From Microcyclospora pomicola (lineage: Eukaryota > Ascomycota > Dothideomycetes > Capnodiales): 64,000 nt of DNA. The DNA lies in the NCBI GenBank assembly GCA_002786065.1, contig NHNY01000007.1, positions 310,001 to 374,000 on the forward strand, given 5' to 3'. Position 1 is the stretch's first letter, and each line of letters begins with the position of its first letter. This document shows positions 12,889-23,900 of the stretch, one piece after another. Both the position numbers and the translations under genes were made by a program. The notes below the pieces were generated by a model. The model was given only the letters and a program-made list of their open reading frames with translations. It made no database searches and was not told where the DNA came from.

Positions 12889-13992
12889 TCACGCCCCACC
12901 TATCGACGCACTCGGCGTCGCACTCGGGGTGGCGCCCGCTGGCCTGCTCTTCCGTCTTCGCTTCCTCTCCTTATCCGCCGCCTTGGCCGTCGCCGCCGTC
13001 GAGGCTTTGCTCGTCGTCATGACCGCAGGCGGCGCAGCAGTAGCTTTAGCCGGGCTCGTCGCAGCCTGCCCCGTGACCGTCTGCGCTTCTCGCTCCTTGC
13101 TCAGACGCGCCGCCGTCGCCTCCTGCTCCGCTTTGCGCTTCTTGACCGCCGCGATCGAGCTGGTGAACGTGAAGTTGCCCGGCTCGCCCTGCAGCGGGTT
13201 CTCGTCCACGTACTCGTCCGCGAACTGGATCGACATCGCGAAGGCGTCCTCGAGCACCCGCATGTCGCGGTATCTGTCGCTCTGCGATGAGGTCGCTGGC
13301 ATCGCGGCATCTAACGCCACCGAGCTCGAGCGCGTGGCTTGCGTCTCGGGCACCACGCTCTCCGCGCGCGACTGCGACGGCGTCTCTCCCGCCGCGGACC
13401 CAGCGGCTGGTGCGCGACTTGCTTCCGCCGGCAGGTACGTATATCCCTCGGTGGGCGAGAACGACGCCAGGCCCTGCATCTTGTCGAAGAAGCGTGACAG
13501 CTCCGTCGTTGCGCTCAGCATGCGGTTCTCGATCACATCTGCCATGCTGGGCGCCTGGTACACCCGCTCGCCGACGAGGTAGTAGCTCCCCAGCACCTCC
13601 AGCTCCTCGCCACGCCCGTCCGCCGCGGCCTTGCGGTCCTGCTTGCGCAAGTTGTACACGCCGCTGCTCCCGCCGCCCGCGACGGTTTCTGGCGTGCCGG
13701 ATACCACGTACTCCACGCCCTTGCCGCGGCGGAGTTGATCCTCGAAGCGGCGCCGGTCGTGCGTGACGTTGAACAAATCGCGGTTCGACATCGACTGGTC
13801 GAGCAGCAGGCCGTTCTTGCTCGCGTGGTCGAAGAAGGGCATCTCGGAGAAGTAGCGGTGCAGCAGCCGCTCGTCGATGAGTGGGGAGGCTGTGTACGGC
13901 GGCGGGAACATGTGCTCGCCGCTGTGCCACCATTGGATCACTTCCGGCCGGTAGCCTTCTTTCTCGTCGACGGGCTCATCGGAGGATGCCAT
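12889..13992 (-). CDS. MED6: Mediator complex subunit 6 (MED6)
   Basis: Head-module subunit of the Mediator coactivator of RNA polymerase II. One intronless frame of 367 residues. The N-terminal ~180 residues show MED6 hallmarks: LLHRYFSEMPFFDHASKN, then a Leu/Ser helix, and the later YYLVGERVYQAPSMADVIENRM stretch (typical MED6 'Y.lI.g.iYqaPs...ii..r'). The C-terminal half is low-complexity, with an Ala/Lys/Arg-rich tail (KERKRRRKSR) that may be a nuclear localisation signal. Convergent with EDE1, about 300 bp apart. Long open frames on the opposite strand here are shadows of GC-rich coding sequence. Confidence 0.9.
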   Translation of the reverse strand: MASSDEPVDEKEGYRPEVIQWWHSGEHMFPPPYTASPLIDERLLHRYFSEMPFFDHASKNGLLLDQSMSNRDLFNVTHDRRRFEDQLRRGKGVEYVVSGTPETVAGGGSSGVYNLRKQDRKAAADGRGEELEVLGSYYLVGERVYQAPSMADVIENRMLSATTELSRFFDKMQGLASFSPTEGYTYLPAEASRAPAAGSAAGETPSQSRAESVVPETQATRSSSVALDAAMPATSSQSDRYRDMRVLEDAFAMSIQFADEYVDENPLQGEPGNFTFTSSIAAVKKRKAEQEATAARLSKEREAQTVTGQAATSPAKATAAPPAVMTTSKASTAATAKAADKERKRRRKSRPAGATPSATPSASIGGA

Positions 13993-14791
13993 GTTGCGTT
14001 GATGAGGTGAGAATGTTGGTTCATAGATGTGGTTTGGTTGACTTGAAGGTGATTGACGAAGGTGCGGAGTTTATGTCCCAGTAGTTTTGCACGACCCGTA
14101 TGCCGGACCGCCAGACGTTCGCGCTGTCACGTGCAACTGGACAGCACTTCCAAGACCGATCATGCCTCCAAACCTTGGACAATGAACAATCGCCAAAATG
14201 ACATGCATAACGCCGAATTGATCTGAGTTGGGCGGTGCGGCCTGGACAAAAGAACTTTGCTCGACATGCGTGAAGGCGTAGTGACGAACCTTGTGCTGGT
14301 GTTGTGCAGCGCCGAGCATCATTTTGTGGCTGCGCCGCCAATCTCCAATCGCTGCGCCTGCAAGAATGCCTCACCGGTCCTCAATGCAACGGCTCGTGCG
14401 CATATCAGTGAGAATGATGAGCAGACGGGACGAAATCGTCGCTCCCGAGGATGTTCATCATAGAATATGGGACACACCATAAGGCGATTCTGCCATGCTG
14501 AAGCAGGTAAAGAGTGATCACTGTCTTCTCGAGAAGACTGGAGCTCAAGATGCGCAGTAACTCGAGAAGCTAGATAAGAGTGCTGTGAAGTTGATCGATT
14601 CCTCTCATGCATGGGCTTAGACACTACCAGGCCGTCTTGTCAAGGTTTCGCCACTGTCAAGCAGGCGGAGCAGCCAAAGAGATCTCCTGAAGCTCAACAC
14701 AGCGGCCGAGGCCACCCTCTTTTATCTTGCCATACTGTCTCCTAACCTTCGTCCTCACTGCCGCCGCAACTAACAAGAAAAACATACAAAT
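13993..14791. other. Divergent intergenic region, MED6 / small secreted gene
   Basis: No convincing coding sequence, repeat or RNA found. Several short overlapping open frames on both strands lack family features. Confidence 0.45.
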
Positions 14792-15326
14792 ATGCTGTTC
14801 AAACCCGCCTTCTATGCCATGGCATTATCATCGACCAGTCTGCCCACCATGGCCCAATCCACGACCTCAACGCCCGCCTATCGAAAGCCCGATCGCATTG
14901 GCATGTATTGCCACGCAACCTACGAGGACGCCGTGATCGCCAGCGACCTCGCGCTCAGGATCGATGGCCAACACTACGTGCGTCTAGAGCCCCCTCCCTG
15001 CTCCCCTACAGTGCACCAAACAAAAAGCAACCCACCTAACACTTCAGTAGTATCCCCGCGAGCACGTCAACATGGAGTATCTCCGCGACAGCACGACCAC
15101 GGTGGTGGACCCGGCGAAAGGCCCGGCGAAATGTTGGGATATCGTCGTGGGAACCCACCCTGTGCTTAAGGATGGCGCGTTCGTGTACACCGATCCTCCG
15201 TCCGAGTGGTCGGATATCAAGAATATGATATCGTTTCGTGTGCATACGAGGGGAGATGCTGGGTTCGGGCTGTATCCGACGGGCCAGGAGGATGGAGTCA
15301 CGGTCGACGAGCATTGGTTCATGTAG
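14792..15326 (+). CDS. Small putative secreted protein, unknown function
   Basis: Exons 14792..14977 and 15051..15326 give 153 residues. The acceptor is read as TTCAGTAG, with the second AG used; splicing three bases earlier would place a stop in frame. The first ~22 residues (MLFKPAFYAMALSSTSLPTMAQS) look like a signal peptide. The mature part contains two visible Cys (GMYCH, AKCWD) and ends EDGVTVDEHWFM. I do not recognise a family. A decayed copy of its terminal exon lies immediately downstream. Neighbours on the 3' side are a secreted protease and an LPMO, which fits a small secreted protein but proves nothing about function. Confidence 0.6.
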
Positions 15327-15380
15327 TGCGCAAAGTCCCATAGCGACGATTGCTCCATATCAGCAACAATCCTCCGTATT

Positions 15381-15510
15381 TAAGATTTCTGTGCACGCCA
15401 CAAGAGCTTCGGACTCATTGCACGTTTTTAGCTCTGGGACCTTGAGGACCGGGTTGCGGGAGACGGGGCGGGAGGACGGAGTTGATGTGGTAAAGGCTTG
15501 GATTGCGTAG
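15381..15510 (+). pseudogene. Decayed duplicate of the terminal exon of the preceding gene
   Basis: The frame here reads FKISVHATRASDS...GREDGVDVVKAWIA-stop, which parallels the upstream exon end ISFRVHTRGDAG...GQEDGVTVDEHWFM-stop. The last 15 codons match at G-x-EDGV-x-V and W-x-x-stop, and about 27 of 45 bases are identical by eye. The best reading is a tandem duplicate of the exon's 3' part that has decayed. An alternative 3' exon is possible but less likely. Confidence 0.4.
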
Positions 15511-15803
15511 TTGACGTGATGCTTCGTCGTTACAGCGAGACGGAAAGGAACAGGAGAAAAAGTGGCCATCTAAGGCAGCGTTAATCGTGGCTACAACTGT
15601 CCCCTTGCGCCGAACGCTCTAAGCTGGCTCCCTGATCACTGTTTCAACGTATTGCCACCGAAATGCTTCATGATTCTCAACATGCCCAGACTGTCATGGT
15701 CACTAACCGTGTAACGCCATACTCAAGATCAGAATCATTTGAAAAAGGGAGCCTCGTGGACAAGGAAAGAGAAATCGTAGAGCTACGTGGCTGCTCATGA
15801 GCG

Positions 15804-17568
15804 CTACAACATTGCTCGCAAGGCGCCGAAATCGATGGACCCCAGACCAGTCGCGGCGTCCCAGCCAGTGGTGGCAGGGAAACCTGCGGAGTCACAACCC
15901 CTGTTGCTGCCCTGGGTGACATCGCGAGTGGCGCTACGGGCGCTGCCGTACAACAGCTGGTTGATGAAGCCGAGGGCGGGCTCGCCCTTGGACGATCGGT
16001 AGTCGTTCAGGACGGAGACCAAGGCGGCCCACGAAGGCGCTGAGGCCGAAGTGCCGTAGACGTTGTACGTGGCGGCGTTGATGATGACCTGGAAGTTGAT
16101 GGCGACGAGGGAGACGTCGGGGAAGCCGCGGTTGGAGGCGTTGAACATGCCGCTGTACTCCCCGTTGAGGCCGGCGATATATGAGACGGTGTCGGCGGAC
16201 TGGTAGTCGGGCACAGGGAAGTGGGTAGAGAATCCTCCGCCAGAAGAGCCGTCGGTGCTGAATTGGGCGACTGACTCGACGCCGTTGTCGAATTCGGTAC
16301 CGCCGACAGTGGTGACCCAGGGGCAGGTGGCAGGGAACTGCGGGATGAAGCCAGTGCTGCAGCTCTCTTGGTTGATACCAGCAACACCGAAGTCACCGGA
16401 GGAGAAGAAACTAAGCATTGTCAGCGATACCCGGGGAGCTTTACTGGGACAAGCAAACTTACACTGAGATACCCATACTTCCAGCTTTCATGAACTCGGT
16501 GCAGACACGGTCAAGGTAGTCTGGGTCAAATCCATTCTCGTTGCCACCATAAGAAGTGCTGACCGACGAGGGCGGGGTGTCGGCGGTGGTGAGGTATGCG
16601 GCGAAGTTTGCGATTTCGTCAGAGAAGCTGCCGCCAGTGCCGCTTGGTCCAGGGGCAATGAACTGGGCTGGGTTAGGTGAAGCAAGGCCAGCAGAGTACT
16701 GGGTGTCCAAGTTGCCCTCCAGAAGAGTGTCGGTCCCGCCCGAGCCAGGGTTGCTGCCACTCTCCACACTCACGTCGGTGAAGTCGGCAAGATTAGGGAC
16801 ATACATGCTGCCAAATGTGGCGAAATCGGAGTGGGAGGCAGCGATACCAATGAGGTCGGTGGTGGCAACAATGGCGCTGCCGCTGGATGTGTAGTCGACA
16901 TTGTAAAGGGTGTTGATGCAGGCTGGTGTCAGTGCAGTGACATCACAAGCCTGACGCTTGGAGTGAGAGGTAGAGTTGCTTGCACTTGACGAAACTGCTG
17001 GGGCAAAACCGGGGGCGATCCTGGAGTAGAATGCAGTCGTGGGGGTGATCATATCAATCATGTCGTGGAGAGAAGCAGGTACGGAGTACTCGCGTGTTCT
17101 CGGTACCGTGCGGTTGTCTGTGGCATGGAAGAAGGACTCGTATGTGGCGTCCAATAGGGTGTTCATCTGGGACACTGGTGCAGTGAACTCGATCCAGTCT
17201 GGCGATGGAGTGCTGATGTCTGTGATGCCAGCGCCGGAAAGCCAGGCCTTAACGGCGGCAACGTTCTCTGCGGCAGGGGCAGTGAAGGCACTGACTTCGT
17301 CCTTGCTGAGCCACTTGCCATAATTGGCGGACTTCGGGTTGGAGATGTCAAGCAACTTAGCTTGGAGGCCAGCGACATTACTTTGCTTGAGACCGATCTG
17401 AGCGCGGATGGTATCACTGTCAGGAGCCAGTCCTTGTGATACCCAGTCCAGAGGAAGTTCGAGAAGAGTTTGGAACACCTCAAGTGGACCAGGGAGGGGA
17501 AGTGAAAGAGGTACAGCATAAACGCCAGCTGCGAAGACCGCAACGGCGATCTTGGAGAAAGCAACCAT
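15804..17568 (-). CDS. Secreted sedolisin (S53 tripeptidyl-peptidase-type protease)
   Basis: Acid serine-carboxyl peptidase secreted by fungi. Exons (minus) are 16463..17568 and 15804..16410, giving 570 residues. A signal peptide covers about 1-18 (MVAFSKIAVAVFAAGVYAV). The Pro-kumamolisin activation domain runs to about 200 and ends at a dibasic KR (204-205), a likely maturation site. The catalytic domain carries E284 and D288 (LLEGNLDTQ) and the nucleophile S490 (YGTSASAPSW). The SSGD motif (about 372-375) forms exactly across the intron joint. The ATG at 17568 is preferred over one 13 codons upstream because it directly precedes the hydrophobic signal. A TATA box lies about 85 bp upstream. 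Whether it is a tripeptidyl- or endopeptidase cannot be told from sequence alone. Confidence 0.93.
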
Positions 17569-19339
17569 GACGGATAGAATATGCCGGGGGAGAAGCGAAT
17601 GAAACACTCGATCGAGACTGACAGGGTGGAATGAGCAGAACCTACCTCCTCATATATAGGCTGCACGTAAGCATCCGCACGAATGCGGGTCAGGCTCCTT
17701 CGATACAAGTGCCCTAGGCATGAGGATTGATGGATCTTGACGAGTAGCAGAGAGGAGAGACTCACCAATAAGACGTTCGGGGATGTTCTACGCAAGGGAC
17801 GGTGTCAGAGGCGACTAGTGGACCCGATGAATGAAATCATGCTGGACGACTCAATTTAGAGCTCGGGGAACTGCACCCATGACGAACCAGACGCATTGGA
17901 CGATTTCAATTGGGGAAGTGCTCCGGCACGCGGTCATTGAGGTCATTGCGCGATGAGCCAGCTCCAGTGTCATGGTGAAGGAATTGGACGGAAAGCGAGG
18001 CCAGGGTACTGCGCCTTCTGGTGGTAGCTTGAACAGTACCAGCAGTCGAGGTGTACGATCAGCAATAGACAAGTGCCATTAGGCTCGGGAGATTGAAGGA
18101 ATGCAGCTTTTCAAGGACGCCTGAAGATACTTCGACAGTGAAGTGGGCCGACCCAGAATGTGGAGATCGAGGACGATCTACTTCATCATGACCGATGTGT
18201 AGGAAACGCGTTGTTGCGCGGAAACCGATCATTGCCAACGATCTTGTAGTATTGATGGCATATGTTTTTGGGGGGTCCTTTTTTGGTTTCATCATGTCCA
18301 GATTTTGCTGAGGGTACGAAACCAAGCTGATGCGTACAATGTATCTTGACGCTTCGGAAGTCGTGTGACGTGTGCTTCGGTGTGCGAAGTCCGCCGCCAC
18401 CACCACCAGTATCGTACCAAGCGCACCGTAGCTTCCTTGGCACAGCAAATGAGAACTGCAAGTAGCTCTCGAGAGCTCGAGAGGACGGTTGAAAAGTTGT
18501 TTGAAGGCAGCGGTTGAAGTGTGTGCTGGGATGAATGATCGGGCAGCTGAAGAATGCGTGCTTTCAGCTTTGAGACATGAGGTGGGAGATGATGTTCGTG
18601 ACCCAGCCTTGGCAAAGCTATGGACCAGACTGCAGATGTAGTCTCCAATAGCACGCATCTTCCACCCAACACTTCAAAGGCCTATTGAAGATGCCGACAT
18701 GACCAGCTGGTCAATCCGAAACCGTGATGTTAGGCTAGGAGACGTGTTTTGACAAGGTAGTTGATCGAGCATCATCATCACGTCCATGATGTTTACCATT
18801 CTTTTCGCTTGGCTGCAACAGTTCAACTCTCAGGAAGAGGATGCAACATAAACACCATCGCGTCGCATGGTGTCAGCGATGCCGTACATATCCAGGAAGT
18901 CAGGATGGTGTTTCAATGAGCTTTCTGGCTGTACAGCATTCTAAGCGCCGAGCACAGTTGCACAGAATGTGCCAGCGGAGAGGTCGGGCGTCTCAAGATC
19001 CATGTCAAGTTACGAGCTGAGACGATTGCCTGGTCGCCGTATTGCTGCATGTCCACGCGAAAAGGACTACGGCAACCTGCGGTTGTCTTCGAGCTGGTGA
19101 TATGAATGAAAGGTGCACATGTGCTTCATATACTGAAACCACCACGCGTCACTCAGACATTCCAAATTATCATATATCAATTGCTAACTTCTAAAATTTC
19201 CCCATCGTCTAGCAAGGACACAACTCAATCCACAATCATTTCGCTTCAAGTCTTGCAACATCTCACCTTCATTTCTCTTGAACTCGAGTTGAAAACAGTC
19301 GGCGTTCATCGCTTGCACACGCGACAATTCTGCTCGATC
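17569..19339. other. Divergent promoter region, sedolisin / AA9 LPMO
   Basis: 1.8 kb without a supported gene between two secreted-enzyme genes transcribed outward. A minus-strand open frame of 199 codons at 18059-18658 has no recognisable family and unconvincing composition. The size suits a large regulated promoter. Confidence 0.45.
17652..17658 (-). promoter_or_regulatory. TATA box of sedolisin gene
   Basis: TATATAT on the minus strand, within CCTATATATG, about 85 bp upstream of the ATG at 17568. Position and sequence suit a core promoter. Confidence 0.5.
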
Positions 19340-20486
19340 ATGTCTCTCCTTTGCACGGTCCTTGTCTTCACATCCATTGTTCCTTTCGTCTCAGCTCATG
19401 GACACGTTCAAGGCATCATCGCCAACGATGTCTGGTACGAAGGCTACGATCCCGGCTTTCAGTTTCGACCGTACACGTCACTCGTCATCGGGTGGTCGGA
19501 TCCTCAGGAATTAGACAATGGCTTCGTTGCGCCTGACGACTATATGAATGAGAACATTGTCTGCCACAGAGGTGCAATGCCTGCTCATGTCTCAGCACAA
19601 GTCACAGCCGGCTCGACCATCGAGCTTCAGTGGACACCTTGGCCCGATAGCCATCGTGGACCAGTCCTCGATTACCTCGCGAGGTGTACTGGCGACTGCA
19701 GCAGTGTTGACAAGCTGAAGCTGGACTTCTTCAAGATTAGCGAGGCCGGTTTGGTCGACGCTGCTGCCCCAACCACATGGGCATCAGATCAATTGATCGC
19801 CAATAACAATTCTTGGACAGTCATCATCCCGCACGACATTGCGCCTGGTCAGTACGTGCTGCGGCACGAAATCATCGCCCTCCATTCCGCCATGTATCCT
19901 GGCGGAGCTCAGAATTACCCTCAGGTACGGTAAGCTCGTTAAGTTCAATGTACCAGGCCCACTAATATTGTTGCAGTGCATCAACCTCGAGATTACAGGC
20001 ACAGGCACAGCCTATCCAGCCGGGATCCACGCCACGGAATTCTACAAGATAGACGATCCGGGAATCGTATTTGACGTCCATACGTCGCTGAGCACGTACA
20101 TCATACCTGGACCTTCAATCTACAGCAACGCCGTCTCCACATGGCAGACACAACTCGTCGCAACCAGCTACGCCGCGGTCTCTTCAGGTTCCCTGTATTC
20201 GAATGTGGCGGCTACCAGTGTATCTTCGACCATCTCTGAGCCATACTCCACGACCAGACCTGCATCCATCACGTCTCATCACTCCACTACAGCTTCGACC
20301 TACCATACGACACTATCCACGGTCCCCACCAAATCCCGTTTTTCGGTCGACCTGTCGCAGATGACCAAACCTCCCACTGCCTCGTCATCCTCGTCCCCGC
20401 CGCCGCCAGATTACCACGAAGCGCCTCACCACTTTCCCGGCGCACCGCCACCCTCGCACAACCACACGTGCGAGGACGGGAAGTAA
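19340..20486 (+). CDS. AA9 lytic polysaccharide monooxygenase (former GH61)
   Basis: Copper enzyme secreted to cleave cellulose or related glucans oxidatively. Exons 19340..19924 and 19977..20486 give 364 residues. The signal peptide (1-19) ends SA, so mature His1 is H20 (HGHVQG), the first ligand of the histidine brace. The second ligand is H105 in HRGPVLDYL. The RHEIIALHSA motif and the axial Tyr (Y193 in QNYPQC) with the conserved Gln two residues before are present. The Cys opening exon 2 completes the usual disulfide motif. After about residue 245 a long Ser/Thr-rich linker replaces a cellulose-binding module, and the chain ends in a Pro/His-rich tail (EAPHHFPG, SHNHTCEDGK). The substrate cannot be assigned. 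Confidence 0.93.
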
Positions 20487-20904
20487 ATCTTCATGCTTCG
20501 CTGTCGTGACGCTACACAAAACTTCGCGCGCAGGCCGCGTCGGGGCAATGTGTAGTAGCGAAGTCAAATGGCGCTGCCACCGTCTGGGTTGTGTCATTTT
20601 CCAGTCACTGATGAGACAGCTAAAAGACAGGCACACTGGTGGATTGGCTGGGCATTATATCCGACGTGGATCATCAGGATGGTTTACCAGAGTTCGGAGT
20701 TATATGCTGTATCGAACAGTGTTCCTCTACCATATTTCGGCACCGTACATACTTTAGCTTCATGCGTATGACATGATCTATCCTGCCTCAAAAGTCTTGT
20801 ACCTACATCACTGCGAACCATTTACCTAAATGTAGCTCTATCAGGCTTCTATGTTCACCCGCACATTCATTGCGATCTGAATTACGTCCGGCTATGCCGG
20901 CTTT
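20487..20904. other. Convergent intergenic region, LPMO / TRS120
   Basis: 3' flanks of two convergent genes; no additional gene or repeat seen. Confidence 0.5.
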
Positions 20905-23900
20905 TCATATCCCCCCAACTCCGACCGTGGCCAAAGCTTGAGCCTGCCACTTCTCCACGTTCAAACCATTGGCCCCCTCCACTATACCGTCTACGTCTAG
21001 ATCCGCAGGCACACATGTAGCGGTGACCTGCAGCATTCCCGCGACGAGCGGACAAAGAGTAAAGTCGACGGCGATCGTCTCGTCTGCCGCGAGTGGCGGC
21101 AGTAAACGAAAGAGCGAGCCGGCGGTGGCGAGTCGGCGGTCATCTTGCACAGCAGATGACGAAGAGCCGGCGGGGCGGAGACGGAGCTGCACTAGAAGTG
21201 GGTTGGACTGGTGCGCCAGGCGGTTGTGAAGTGTGGCGCGGCAGGTGATGAAGAAGCCGACTTGTGTGATGCTGGAGCTGGTAAGCGGGGCGTCCTCTGC
21301 GGAAAGTACGTCGAGGTGTAGCGAGATAGGCGGACCGCGGATGGCGGCGATGCCATCCGATGAAAGCTGGAGACCATGGAGATCAACGATACCGGAACGT
21401 GAGTCGCCCTGCCAGGAGACGTGCACGCGCTTCCATAATTCGTGCTGCACCTCGGGTTCGGCAGTCTGGCATAGAGGTAATTGATCGTGGGTGACGTGCA
21501 AGAAGACACGCTCGACGGTGCTTGGTGGTAGCATTCCTTCTTGCTCGGGGAGGTCGAGGATCAAAGCGGAGCCGTCGTTGCTAGGCAGAAGAGAGCAATG
21601 GTAGGACAGCGGTCTCGGCCATGAGTTGCCAAGATCGAAGGCAAGGAGAAATCCATCGCCGGAGTCGACTGGTGAGACTTCTACGTGTTGCGCTCGAAGT
21701 GCAGCATTGACCGTCATGCTTACTGGGACATCGATATAGCGTGCATACTGAGAAGCTGTTGTGGCATCACTGCCCGAGGCTTTAACGCCGTATACGAAGC
21801 GGACTTGGCCCTCCGATACACCGGCGGTGCCCGTCACCTCGATTTGAAATGTTCGCAAAGCTCCAGGCTCGATTTCGACATCAGCAACGTCTGAGCCAGA
21901 GCTATACTCAGCAGACCGTAGTATGTGGGGAGTGCCGGCTATCTCGAGAATATATGCTGCGGTATTGGAAGCATTCTGTAGCACAACGTCAAAAGTCTGG
22001 ATCTCGCCGTTGAGGAGCATGATGTTGGACTCTGATAGGGAGACAGAGTTGACAGAAAGCGATGGTTGTTCGGATATAACAACAGCTTCAAATATAGCAG
22101 ATTTGGGATCCAGATCGCTCTCTGATGTGGAGTGCTCATGCTGACATGCCCTCATGTCTTGACCATGATCCTTCACTAACAATGGTTCATCGGCTGACCA
22201 AGGTCTGTTGAATATTGGGAAGACCTGCTCTCGGCAGTCCTTTATCTTCACTCGACATGCTGTGATTCTGATTGTACCAACAGATGATGCCTTTACGGAG
22301 ATCGGTATCTGCTGTAATCGCGATGGGCCCAGCGTGAAGGGCTCATGACATGTGGTGAGCTCCACGCCATCCACGACGAACGTAAGTAGCTCGACATCCA
22401 CAGATAGATCGAGAGGGTTTTGCAGTGTTACAGTACATGTGGCGGGCTCATTCGCAACGAGAACGATCTGTTGAGCCGTAACATCAAGACGGCTTGCATT
22501 CGGATCATATAAAAGCGGATTCTTGGAAGCTTGCTTATCCGTGATCGCCATGGCAGATCGCCTGGAGATCAGCTGGCCAGGAGACGAAGGTTCAAAATTC
22601 ATTCCCCGAACCAGAAAAGGATCCCAATACGAGGCTTTGACATCCGGCAATCCGAGGTGCCTCGATACACCAATGGTGCGACTGATGATCGTCACGAATC
22701 GCATTTGCTCTTCTTGGAAGAGCAACCCGGAACCGGCCTCAGAATGCTCGTCAACAGCACATAAGGGTCGTGCAGACATAAGTAGTGAAGCAGTTAGGCG
22801 CACAACTCCATATGGATCAGGCGAAGCTTCACAGAATGCCACCAACTCTTTCATGATTGTCATCTTCAGATTGGCACCCCCAAACGATGAATCCACAGCC
22901 AAACCTTTTTCTGCAGACCTGGCAAGGGAGTCCGAGACAAGCTCCACGCCATATATCTGGGCGAGATCAGAAATCATCTCATTAATGCCACCACGTTCTT
23001 CCATGACTGTCAGGATAGTTTCTGCGCCAGTCTCTGCGGAGAGGCTGGCCGCAGGGTGGATGCCCATTTCTGCGGCCCCTAACTTCCGGGCTTGAATGAG
23101 TGCGCCAGTCAGCCGGAGCAGGATATCTTTGACGACCATGGCTTTACGGCGATTCATTCGTAGGAGTGCGTACACAGATGCAATACCAGCTAATATCGAG
23201 ATCTGATCGCCTAGCCGTAAATCATCATTTAAGGTAGGCTGTGCATGGCCAAGCATATCGGCTATCGCACTTTTCGACATCGCTTTTGCAGCAGTTGTGG
23301 TGAATGTGTCTGCTGAATGGGGAGGCGCAGTCCCAGAGATAAGCTGAGTCAATGCGGTCGGGTTGAGCTCTCCATGGGCACTGTTCAGCAACGCTAGCAA
23401 TTTCGCCAGGCGTATGATCGCCTCATAGGTCACGAGACCAGGAAGCTCCAGCGGCCCTTCGGTAGATCTATACAGGCTTATAATAAGCTTTGCAATGTCA
23501 GGCAATGATGCTGATAGTCGATGGACTGAAGCTTGGTATGCAGTATCAGAGGACTGTTGCTTAGACTCGCCGGTGGACAAGCTGAGCGACAAGCGTTTCA
23601 CATGTGCCACGGCGGTGCGTTCAGACACGGGTAAACATATTGCAGGTATGGTAAACTCCAATCCTGCCCAAGCACACAGAATCATGCACACAAGTATTCC
23701 CTCCAAGCCTTTTGCGTGCCAAAGATTATCAGATAGCGAACGAGCCTTGCTGGTATGCTCGACGAGTACACGAAGAGCTTCACTCCACTGGCCAGCCATC
23801 AGGTACACATGGCCAATAGAAATTCCAACACGTGATTTCCCTCTTGTCCTTGCCTTCTCTGCAGAGGCACTGGCTCCGAAACCGTGCACTGAAACAAGAT

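Noticed and set aside
12857-13933. Long open frames on both strands overlapping MED6
   Set aside because: They arise from the GC-rich, low-complexity MED6 C-terminal region; only the 12889-13992 frame shows MED6 motifs.
18059-18658. 199-codon minus-strand frame in the sedolisin/LPMO promoter region
   Set aside because: Irregular composition, no family, no splice or promoter support.
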